DNA of 64,000 nt from JAAFHB01 sp038236995 (GTDB taxonomy: Bacteria > Bacteroidota > Bacteroidia > Bacteroidales > Prolixibacteraceae): contig JBBRZE010000001.1 of the NCBI GenBank assembly GCA_038236995.1, positions 62,001 to 126,000 of the forward strand, written 5' to 3'. This document shows, in pieces, positions 54,261 through 61,424 of the stretch. How positions within the stretch are numbered: position 1 is the stretch's first letter; every line of letters begins with the position of its first letter. The notes below the pieces were generated by a model that did not search any database, was not told where the DNA came from, and saw only the letters and a list, made by a program, of their open reading frames with translations. The position numbers and the translations under genes are program-made.

Positions 54261-55008
54261 TAGCTTTCAGGGTTTTTCGCAGAAGAAAGCCGAGGTTTGG
54301 CGATACGAAGGTCCTCGTGTTGGAATTGATCTGTCGCGGTTTCTGGTCCCGTATTTACAAACCGGTAAGCGAAATGGCTGGGAGATTCAGGCTGATGTAC
54401 CATACAAAGGAAACTGGTTCCCGACTTTTGAGTTGGGTATGCAATGGTTTGATGATAAACGTGATGGCTTTCATTACAAGAACAATGGCACCTATGCGCG
54501 TTTGGGCGTCGACATGAATATTGTAAAGTTCGAATCGATGAAAGATCACGATTTGGTATTTATCGGTGCCCGCTACGGATATTCGCTCTTCAACCAGGAA
54601 ACAGATGCGATCGGTTATTCAAACTATTGGGGAACTGTTGCTTCATCGGTTCCCCTGCGAACGATGAATGCCCATTGGGCTGAATTGGTTTTTGGGATGA
54701 AGGGAGAACTTTTCAGCAATTTTTTCCTTGGATGGACACTTAGGGCGAAGTTTCCGGTTTCAGTGACAAAAGACCAAAATATCAAACCTTATATTATTCC
54801 GGGAATTGGAAAAACGACCAGTGCAGTCCCTTTCGATTTTTCAATTGGGTTCTATTACCGCTTCCCAATTTTCAGAACTAAAAACTTTCCCAAACCGATT
54901 AAGTTTGGAGGAACAACTCATCCTGGCGAGAATGATGAAAACAATCCCAATAATCAGGGAAGTTCTGGTACCGGTGGATTGCGAAGTTTGCAAAGTGGTG
55001 GACGGTGA
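54217..55008 (+). CDS. DUF6048 outer-membrane beta-barrel-like protein
   Basis: 263 residues. Signal peptide (ends FSQKK), then repeated amphipathic beta strands with GPRVGIDLSRFLVPYLQTG, FPTFELGMQW, YARLGVDMNIVKFESM, HDLVFIGARYGYSLF. Likely an outer-membrane barrel. The low-complexity Gly/Ser/Asn tail (NPNNQGSSGTGG) is family-typical. It is in the same operon as the DUF6452 lipoprotein, overlapping it by 44 bp. Confidence 0.85.
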   Translation: MTKILASTLVLLLISSFQGFSQKKAEVWRYEGPRVGIDLSRFLVPYLQTGKRNGWEIQADVPYKGNWFPTFELGMQWFDDKRDGFHYKNNGTYARLGVDMNIVKFESMKDHDLVFIGARYGYSLFNQETDAIGYSNYWGTVASSVPLRTMNAHWAELVFGMKGELFSNFFLGWTLRAKFPVSVTKDQNIKPYIIPGIGKTTSAVPFDFSIGFYYRFPIFRTKNFPKPIKFGGTTHPGENDENNPNNQGSSGTGGLRSLQSGGR

Positions 55009-55104
55009 CTTCTCCTTATCCCGCTGTGTTACATTTTTTGGGCTAATTTGAAGTTATACATGATCATAGATTACAAAAAAGCTCCGGGACAGAAAACAGG
55101 AAAG

Positions 55105-55210
55105 CGCTAAGTATTAAATCTCCCGTGTTTAATATTAAATCCTGTGTGTTTAATATCAAACAGCCTGTGTTTAATATCAAATTCAGTGTGTTTAATATTA
55201 AACAGTCCGT
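55105..55210. repeat. 21-bp-period tandem array 2
   Basis: Five 21-bp monomers, e.g. TGTTTAATATTAAATCCTGTG and TGTTTAATATCAAACAGCCTG, ending near TGTTATTCAATCTTCAG. The core TTTAATA matches that in array 3 (TTTAATAACGACC), and the period matches arrays 1 and 3. It encodes FNIKxxV heptads in one frame, but I consider it non-coding. Confidence 0.85.
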
Positions 55211-55617
55211 GTTATTCAATCTTCAGTTTATTATCTTGTTTTTAATCCCGCACGTGTGGGAGATTGAACTCGTCAACTGGTCATTCTTTTGTGTGAAAAA
55301 GGTTTTCTTAGGATCGTTTTTATTCATTTGTATCAGGAAAGAGCCGAATCATCGTATATTCCATCATAATTTTGAATTTAATAAAATAAAAAAGACAATT
55401 AATAGTTTTGTTAATTATGTATTCGTTATTTTTGTGATAGTGCAAAACCAAATATCTAATACACAAAGGGAAAAAACGAATTGAGGGAAGTTAAAGACTG
55501 TTGAAGTACTATATAATTGCCGGTATTTACTAGTTAGCGGTCAGTTTAATCGCTCCTTGAAACAGTATCGGTTCTTGAAATATTCACTTAGTTTGAAACC
55601 AGTTAAAATTTAAAATT
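55211..55617. other. Interval after array 2
   Basis: No gene. A short repeat CGCTCCTTGAAAC is at 55553-55565 and again at 55871-55883, showing that the two flanks of the small membrane gene share a border sequence. Confidence 0.4.
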
Positions 55618-55797
55618 ATGGAATACATTTGGATTGCTATAATTGTAGTTTACATTGTACTGACTCATTTAATTGCAAAACACATTGGAGCAAAGCGAGA
55701 AATTGGATATGGGAAATCAGTTTTTTGGTCACTTGTGTTCACTCCAATATTAGGGCTAATAATAACAAAAATGAGCAAACCAATTTATATTCAGTAA
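55618..55797 (+). CDS. Small membrane protein (59 residues)
   Basis: 59 residues with two hydrophobic helices (about 4-18 and 38-50) flanking a basic loop (AKHIGAKREIGYGKSVFW). This is a short conserved family of Bacteroidota. ATG at 55618, stop TAA 55795-55797. Flanked by related CGCTCCTTGAAAC borders, like a cassette. Function unknown. Confidence 0.6.
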   Translation: MEYIWIAIIVVYIVLTHLIAKHIGAKREIGYGKSVFWSLVFTPILGLIITKMSKPIYIQ

Positions 55798-56201
55798 ACT
55801 GCACACAATAAATTGTATATGGCAGGCGGGAGTTTTACCTGACTGACAAATCAGACCTGCAGGAAAGTGACTGTTTAGCCGCTCCTTGAAACGTAATTGG
55901 TTTTGACAGATTTTTGAATTTAACTGTTCGAACAGTTTGAGATAATTTCTGGGTTTGACAGGGTTTCGCTTTTTGAGAGAAACAAGCATTTCGACCAAAA
56001 CGTTCTTTTTCAACTTGACAGAGACTGCAAACGGAGACGTTTTCGCAGACAAAGTTTTTAACTTCGTCGTTGGACACGTAAGCGGATAATCTGGTTGAGA
56101 GAACTTTGCAATTTGACTAAAAAATTATTGACTGACAGCATTTAATAGTGATTTACAAAAAGACAAAATATGCAAATGTTTCAAGTGACCGGGAAACCGA
56201 A
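55798..56201. other. Interval before palindrome B
   Basis: Non-coding. Minus-strand frames (98 and 80 codons) have no coding character. It holds the second CGCTCCTTGAAAC border (55871-55883) and nothing else recognised. Confidence 0.35.
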
Positions 56202-56360
56202 CCGCTAACATCAGCTACCCATCAAGTTCGGCAGCAGTGGTTTTCGGTGTGCATCTTTAGCTACGCTGATCTTCGATTCCGCTCGGGTTACTTTTCGGCT
56301 TGATCCCGAAGATTCGGGACCCGCAATACGCCTCTGCGTGTAGCTTCCTACGTTACCGGC
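56202..56360 (+). repeat. attC-like palindrome B
   Basis: Begins CCGCTAACATCAGCTACCC and ends TAGCTTCCTACGTTACCGGC. The inner hairpin includes GCTACGCTGATCTTCGATTC and a nested GATCCCGAAGATTCGGGA. Homologous to palindromes A and C. It lies just upstream of the VapBC pair. Confidence 0.85.
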
Positions 56361-56416
56361 AAGCAAAATGACACGTGCAACATGAAATATATTTGCACGC
56401 CTCGTGTTTTTATTTG

Positions 56417-56424
56417 TATATTTG
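56417..56424 (+). promoter_or_regulatory. Bacteroidota promoter (-7 box) of vapBC
   Basis: TATATTTG, 35 bp before the VapB ATG at 56459. The cassette therefore carries its own promoter, as toxin-antitoxin cassettes do. Confidence 0.65.
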
Positions 56425-56458
56425 CACGTATAAATTTAATTGACAAAACACTTGTACC

Positions 56459-56707
56459 ATGAATACAAAATTGACATTGACTATTGAGCAAACAATTATC
56501 GAAAAGGCAAAGAAATATGCCAATGGTAAAGGTCGTAGTTTATCCGACATTGTTGAGAACTATCTAAAAGCCATAACAAAAGAGGATAATAATGAAAGTA
56601 TCGAACTAACCCCGATTGTACAATCATTAAAAGGTACGTTTAAGGCTCCCAAAAACATCGACTACAAAAAGGAACTTTCCAAAAGACTTACTGAAAAATA
56701 TCTTTAG
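56459..56707 (+). CDS. vapB: VapB-type (DUF6364) antitoxin
   Basis: 82 residues. Ribbon-helix-helix start TKLTLTIEQTIIEKAKKYANGKGRSLSDIVENYLKAI, DUF6364 type, binds DNA as a dimer. The C-terminal region (SLKGTFKAPKNIDYKKELSKRL) contacts the toxin. Three bases separate it from the PIN gene. Autoregulation expected. Confidence 0.85.
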   Translation: MNTKLTLTIEQTIIEKAKKYANGKGRSLSDIVENYLKAITKEDNNESIELTPIVQSLKGTFKAPKNIDYKKELSKRLTEKYL

Positions 56708-56710
56708 CAA

Positions 56711-57136
56711 ATGAAAAAAGTTCTTATCGATACTGACGTAATTTTAGACTTCTTTTTTGACAGAAAGCCGTTTTCGGACGATGCTGCAAAAGTTTTGTCA
56801 CTATGTGAATCGAGAGAAATTAAAGGCTTCATCACATCTGTGATAATCAGCAATGTGTACTATCTGCTAAGGCAAAACGCTACTCATGAGAAAGTTATCG
56901 AAAAACTAACACAATTAATTACGATTACAGAAGTACTTACAACAGACAAAGATATTATCCTAAAGGCTCTGAACTCGAATTTTAGGGATTTTGAAGATGC
57001 ATTGCAAAACTATTCGGCAGAATTAAATGGACATATTGATTTAATTATCACGAGAAATATCAAAGATTTTAAGAACAGCTCTCTTGGAGTAATGACTCCA
57101 GGAAATTATTTGAAGACAACAATTGCCAGCCGCTAA
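56711..57136 (+). CDS. vapC: VapC-type PIN-domain toxin
   Basis: 141 residues. PIN acid residues: IDTDVILDFFFDRKP (Asp about 7), then Glu in the middle, DFEDALQNYSAE (Asp-x-Ala) and IDLIITRNIKDF (Asp, Asn). All catalytic acids present, so an active RNase is likely. The stop TAA (57134-57136) lies inside the GCCGCTAAC start of palindrome C. Confidence 0.9.
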   Translation: MKKVLIDTDVILDFFFDRKPFSDDAAKVLSLCESREIKGFITSVIISNVYYLLRQNATHEKVIEKLTQLITITEVLTTDKDIILKALNSNFRDFEDALQNYSAELNGHIDLIITRNIKDFKNSSLGVMTPGNYLKTTIASR

Positions 57137-57308
57137 CTTCAGCTACCAGTCAAGTGCGGCCCCGAATACTCGGGATGGTTTTCGGTCCCGCACCTGCGGG
57201 ATCTTTAGCTTCGTTGATCTTCGATTCCGCTCGGGCTGCTTTTCGGCTTGATCCCGAAGATTCGGGACCCGCAATCCGCCCCTGCGTATAGCTTCCTACG
57301 TTAGCGGC
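57129..57308 (+). repeat. attC-like palindrome C
   Basis: Begins GCCGCTAAC (57129-57137, overlapping the VapC stop) and ends GTTAGCGGC (57300-57308). TTAGCTTCGTTGATCTTCG and a nested CCCGAAGATTCGGGA are inside. Highly similar to palindrome B at the other side of vapBC. With B it brackets the toxin-antitoxin pair as one unit. Confidence 0.9.
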
Positions 57309-57385
57309 AAGCGAGCCACCTGCAGTGCGATGGACAATGAAATAGAAAATTGAAGTAAAACATAAAAATAAAAGAAGGAAATCCC

Positions 57386-57883
57386 ATGCAGAAAAAGTCT
57401 TTAGTGGTAATTGACATTCAAAATGACATTACCAAAAACTACAAAGAAATCATTGACAATGTTAATCGGGCAATAGATTGGGCAGTGGAAAATGAAATTC
57501 ATGTCGTTTACATAAAGCATTATAACTTATCTGACGGCACAAGGACTTTCAAACCCAATACTCGTGGGTCTGAATTAGTTTCGGACATGAAATTAGTTTC
57601 CAAAAACATTTTTGAAAAATCCAAAGGCAACGCATTGACCAGCGATGATTTCGCAGACTTTATCAAAAAAAATGAAATAAGCGAATTTTACATTACGGGA
57701 GCAGACGCCATTGCCTGTGTGAAATCAACCGTATTTAATATGTGCAAGGAAAATTACAAAGTTACAGTCTTATCAGATTGTATTACGAGTTATGATAAAA
57801 AGAAAATTGACGAAATGCTGAATTATTACAAAAAAAATGGTAGCGAAATAATTAATTTGAATGACTTGTTAGATTCTAAATAA
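57386..57883 (+). CDS. Isochorismatase-family cysteine hydrolase
   Basis: 165 residues. Motifs LVVIDIQNDI (catalytic Asp about 9), a Lys region GNALTSDDF, and IACVKSTVFNM with the catalytic Cys (about 115). Length is near family minimum and slightly shorter than nicotinamidases, so the substrate is unclear (isochorismate, nicotinamide or unrelated amides). Cytoplasmic. It is the gene after palindrome C and may be a separate cassette. Confidence 0.85.
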   Translation: MQKKSLVVIDIQNDITKNYKEIIDNVNRAIDWAVENEIHVVYIKHYNLSDGTRTFKPNTRGSELVSDMKLVSKNIFEKSKGNALTSDDFADFIKKNEISEFYITGADAIACVKSTVFNMCKENYKVTVLSDCITSYDKKKIDEMLNYYKKNGSEIINLNDLLDSK

Positions 57884-57902
57884 AAATGCCAGCTGCCAAT
57901 AA

Positions 57903-58045
57903 ATAGGACTTCATGTGGTCTGCAAGACCCAACTTGAAGCCCCGGTTGCACGAAATCCGCTACCGAACTGCACGGCTCGCGTTAGATATTTAGGGGGATT
58001 CAATAATTCAGGTGCATTTCGGTCGGCAGTTAACGGATTATTTGC
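57903..58045 (+). repeat. Family-2 hairpin repeat, copy 2
   Basis: Order of blocks: AGGACTTCATGTGGTCTGC ... GACCCAACTTGAAGCC, GGTTGCACGAAATCCGCTAC, GGGGGATTCAATAATTCAGG. Same order as the minus strand of 16025-16165. It follows the isochorismatase stop by 20 bp, so it occupies the cassette-border position. Confidence 0.75.
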
Positions 58046-58361
58046 GGTAGTTGCAATTCATTTCTGAATAGACCCTGGATTTGTAATCTTTTTATTTTAA
58101 TGTTCAATCACTATTGCCCTGCAGGATTTCCTTGCAAACCACAATTTTAATATCAACTGAAAACAGCGCCTTCGGGAGATCGAAGCATTTTAAAAATCGT
58201 GTAAATGCCGGATTGAAGTACCGCAAAAAAAATATTTGAAATTATTATTCAGTTTTTCGAAACTTTTATCTTCAGTATCTGTATAACGGCATAACTAACA
58301 TTAATAATATTCAAATAAATATTTCATTTTCATTTTTAATTAACCTGTAAATCATAAAATT
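58046..58361. other. Promoter side of the interrupted gene
   Basis: Non-coding, AT-rich. Presumably the promoter of the next gene; no clean TAnnTTTG box chosen. Confidence 0.3.
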
Positions 58362-59105
58362 ATGGCAACAAGATTCGAAATGGGCCATGCAAAAAATGTG
58401 GCCAACTTTGATGTTTTAATCGCCTTTGTGCTGAGTAAGCTCACAGTTTTCAAACCATCGAAAAGCGCTATCCAGCTTCCGTCGTTGCAGAACGTTTCCC
58501 AAAACGCAAAAAATGCAATGAAAGTTGTATTTGATGCCTTTTCGGTTAACAGTGGTGCTATTGCGGCACGAAAAATAGCGTTCGCCACATTCAGCCAGCT
58601 GATTACAAGGGTCATTAATTAGCTTGAATCAACTGATACCTCCAGTGTGGTTGACGATCAGGCAAGAACAATTGTCCGGAAACTGCGGGGGTCAAGGGCG
58701 ACTCCTAAAAAAACAGCCGAAGAAAAGAAAGCCCTTGAAGCTCAAGGCAAGGTAGTTAATGAAATATCTAACGCCCAGTTGGGATTCGATGACCGCGTAG
58801 CCAATTTCGACAAGCTTATAAGCCTTTTAGCAAGTATACCTCTTTATACTCCAAACGAACCGGATTTACAAGTTGCCGGATTGACCGCATACTACAAAAA
58901 TTTAAAAACATTGAACGATGCCGTAGTCAGCACCCATCAGCGTTTTGATAATGCAATGCTGTTAAGACACGAAGTTTTCTATCAGCAAAATTCCGGCCTT
59001 GTCGATCTGGCATTGGATACAAAATCTTATATTAGATCACTGTTTGGAGCCTCCAGCGCCCAATACAAGCAAATATCAAAATTAAGATTTAGCGTAATTA
59101 AGTAA
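58362..59105 (+). pseudogene. Conserved Bacteroidota hypothetical gene with an amber stop
   Basis: One continuous 247-codon frame (VANFDVLIAFVL, QNAKNAMKVVFDAFSVNSGAIAARKIAF, RGSRATPKKTAEEKK, FGASSAQYKQISKLRF at the C-terminus) interrupted by a TAG at 58620-58622 between VIN and LESTD. Both sides belong to the same well-conserved family. No frameshift. Helical, no signal peptide, function unknown. It is followed by a strong terminator (59161-59195) and the 21-bp array 3. Confidence 0.85.
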
Positions 59106-59160
59106 TAAATTCAAACTGATTCTGTGATTTTTAAATATACTGGTGCATTTGTCTATTTGT

Positions 59161-59197
59161 AAGCTGCGGTTGTATTTCGTCAACCGCGGCTTTTTTT
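59161..59197 (+). terminator. Terminator after the amber-interrupted gene
   Basis: GCGGTTG and CAACCGC form a stem with TTTTTTT following at 59191. It lies 60 bp past the stop at 59105. Confidence 0.9.
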
Positions 59198-59230
59198 ATA
59201 CCATTTGAGCTCTTCATTTGGTGACCTGTG

Positions 59231-59622
59231 AGGAACAAATGATCGGCTTACACGTTTAACCAACTTACCTCAACATCGATTTGAATGGTCACCGTACATT
59301 CTTTAATAACGACCTGCGAGATTATAATGGTCACCTTACATTCTTTAATAACGACCTGCGAGATTATAATGATCACCTTACATTCTTTAACAGCGACCTG
59401 CGAGATTATAATGATCACCTTACATCCTTTAATAATGACCTGCGAGATTGTAATGATCACCTTGCATCCTTTAATAATGACCTGCGAGATTGTAATGATC
59501 ACCTTGCATCCTTTAATAATGACCTGCGAGATTATAATAATCGCCTGACATCAACGAATTGCGACCTGCGATGAACAAATGATCGGCTTACACTTTTGAA
59601 TAACGAACTTACCTCATATAAT
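59231..59622. repeat. 21-bp-period tandem array 3 with flanking repeats
   Basis: Seven nearly exact 42-bp units (59294-59575), each made of two 21-bp monomers (CTTTAATAACGACCTGCGAGA and TTATAATGATCACCTTACATT). Direct repeats at 59231-59272 and 59575-59622 (GAACAAATGATCGGCTTACAC ... AACTTACCTCA) flank it. All frames stay open because 42 is divisible by 3, which creates false ORFs on both strands. Possible role unknown. Confidence 0.9.
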
Positions 59623-59644
59623 GAACTGCGGGGAATAAGTAAGG

Positions 59645-59695
59645 CTTCGTGTGGTTGAGGCACGAGACCCCAACATGAAGCCTAACTTATTATCG
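59645..59695 (+). repeat. Family-2 hairpin repeat, copy 3
   Basis: AAGTAAGGCTTCGTGTGGTT ... GACCCCAACATGAAGCCTAAC, the hairpin part of the family seen at 16025-16165 and 57903-58045. It lies directly beyond array 3. Confidence 0.75.
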
Positions 59696-59870
59696 GGCAT
59701 TGCAGGACAGCGATACGACCAAAGACAGCAGAACGCCACTTCGCATTCAGACTTCTGCAACGAAGGTTAAATCGACAATTTTCACAGACATCAATTATAA
59801 CTGGGGCGTAGCTGACGAAAATATTATTTGATAAAAGACATATATTTATTGCTTATCAACAAATATTTAT

Positions 59871-59878
59871 TATCTTTG
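59871..59878 (+). promoter_or_regulatory. Bacteroidota promoter (-7 box) of the DUF2975 operon
   Basis: TATCTTTG with TTG at 59849-59851, 24 bp before the start at 59902. Fits the TTG-N19-TAnnTTTG type. Confidence 0.7.
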
Positions 59879-59901
59879 CGATGTCAATTTAAAATTTAGC
59901 A

Positions 59902-60441
59902 ATGATGTCAAAAACAAATAACCTGGTATTTAAAGGCTTACATATTGTGGCCTGGGTCATCTTTGTTGGCTTGTGTATTGAAGCCGGTGGCTTGATCGTA
60001 AATTTCTTTTTCAGTCTGTATAGACCTGATTTTGTCCAAAATCTTTATCAAAAGTTGGACTTAAGCAAAATGTATGAAGAGAGTAAAATGGTTTTTTTCG
60101 GTATCTATGGCTTTATCATTACCATTTCAATTTTAAAAGCTGTCCTTTTTTACATCGTTATCAGACTTATGCATAAAATGGATCTGTCAAAACCGTTCAA
60201 CACTTTTGTTTCATGACAAATTTTACTAATTGGTTACTACACGCTTTCAATTGGAGTGTTAAGTCACATTGCCAGACAGGTAACGATTAGTTTAACACAT
60301 TTCGGTTTTGTTCCCGAAACCTTAAACCAATTTTGGACAGACAGTCAGGCATTTATTTTGATGGGAGCTGTAATTTATATTATTGCAATTATTTTCAAAA
60401 AAGGAGTTGATATACAGAACGAAAATGATTTAACTGTTTAA
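59902..60441 (+). pseudogene. DUF2975 membrane protein with an opal stop
   Basis: A continuous 179-codon frame. The first part (to FNTFVS) ends in TGA at 60214-60216, and the second (QILLIGYYTLSIGVLSHIARQ ... KKGVDIQNENDLTV) continues in the same frame. Both halves belong to DUF2975, a four-helix membrane protein that is always next to a YozG-like HTH. Single point mutation or sequence error. An intact DUF2975 gene follows. Confidence 0.85.
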
Positions 60442-60473
60442 GCAATGGCAATTAAAAAACAAGTTAGAAACAG

Positions 60474-60953
60474 ATGAAAAAAATTTCAACCGTATTTCTT
60501 CAGTCAGTCATAGTGCTTATCGGCATTGTAGCACTTGCCATTTTGATTCGGGTTCCCTTAACTGAGGGAAGAGCCACAAACTTAGACTTGTTCAGCATTT
60601 ACGCTGACCCGTTTATCTTGTATGTTTACGCAGCATCAATCGCTTTTTTTATATCGCTTTACAAAGCATTCAAATTACTTGGTTACATCGGACATAATAA
60701 AGTATTCTCATCAAACTCTGTCAGGACTTTGAGGAGTATAAAGTATTGTGCAATCGTACTAAGTATTTTAATTGTGGCGGCAGGACTATTCATAAGGATA
60801 TTCCATAGTAAAGAAGACGACCCTGCGGGTTTTCTTGCTATTTGTATCGTAACAACTTTTGCTTCTATCGTAGTTGCAACTGCTGCGGCAATATTTGAAA
60901 AATTATTGCAAAATGCCGTAGATATGAAATCTGAAAATGACTTAACAATTTAA
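60474..60953 (+). CDS. DUF2975 membrane protein
   Basis: 159 residues with about four membrane helices (10-30, 45-65, 88-105, 120-140). Ends DMKSENDLTI, the C-terminal signature shared with its broken sister (IQNENDLTV). 3 bp before the HTH gene, so translationally linked. Probably the membrane partner of that regulator. Confidence 0.85.
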   Translation: MKKISTVFLQSVIVLIGIVALAILIRVPLTEGRATNLDLFSIYADPFILYVYAASIAFFISLYKAFKLLGYIGHNKVFSSNSVRTLRSIKYCAIVLSILIVAAGLFIRIFHSKEDDPAGFLAICIVTTFASIVVATAAAIFEKLLQNAVDMKSENDLTI

Positions 60954-60956
60954 GCT

Positions 60957-61184
60957 ATGCCAATTATTGCAAACTTAGACGTGATGATGGCAAAGCGAAA
61001 AATGTCACTAAATGAACTTTCTGACAAAGTTGGTCTGACTTTATCGAACCTTTCAATATTAAAGACCGGTAAAGCAAAGGCGATCAGATTTAGCACTTTA
61101 GAAGCAATTTGTAGCGTATTGGAATGCCAACCAGGCGATATTCTCGAATATGTAAATGACAAAGAAAAAACAACGGACCGCTAA
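60957..61184 (+). CDS. YozG-like HTH regulator (XRE/Cro type)
   Basis: 75 residues. Helix-turn-helix: MAKRKMSLNELSDKVGLTLSNLSILKTGKAKAIRFSTL, with the conserved family tail CSVLECQPGDILEYV. Paired with DUF2975 in most genomes. The stop TAA (61182-61184) falls in CCGCTAACAGC, the start of another attC-like palindrome. Confidence 0.9.
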   Translation: MPIIANLDVMMAKRKMSLNELSDKVGLTLSNLSILKTGKAKAIRFSTLEAICSVLECQPGDILEYVNDKEKTTDR

Positions 61185-61256
61185 CAGCAAAATACGCTCA
61201 GGTCGGACAGCCAACTTCGTTGACAGATAGACAGGGATTCATTGATCGTATTTCGC
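61179..61256 (+). repeat. attC-like palindrome G (shorter)
   Basis: Begins CCGCTAACAGCAAAATACG and closes with GATCGTATTTCGCTTGCTTC...GGCAACGG. AAATACG pairs with CGTATTT. The terminal right box is GCAACGG rather than GTTAnnGGC. It directly follows the HTH stop, like an attC site. Confidence 0.5.
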
Positions 61257-61424
61257 TTGCTTCAGGCAACGGATACAATTGATTTGGCCAGATTTCTTTT
61301 GCAAAATGATAAATTAGTGATTGCAGTAAATCGTATTTATTACGAATGTATGATGCTTTAACAGCTTTCGGATTAAAATCGAATCTTTGAATTGCAAATC
61401 AAATGTCTGATACTTATTCAAAAA

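Noticed and set aside
55756..56077. Two overlapping minus-strand frames (98 and 80 codons)
   Set aside because: No start context, Cys/Lys-rich composition without domain features, and one overlaps the 3' end of the small membrane gene.
59281..59574. Possible CRISPR array or heptad-repeat protein
   Set aside because: There are no unique spacers: the whole 42-bp unit repeats. Open frames on both strands follow from a unit length divisible by three, and no start signal or domain is recognisable.
45881..60441. Alternative genetic code explaining in-frame stops
   Set aside because: TAA, TAG and TGA each interrupt genes, while neighbouring intact genes use all three as normal terminators.
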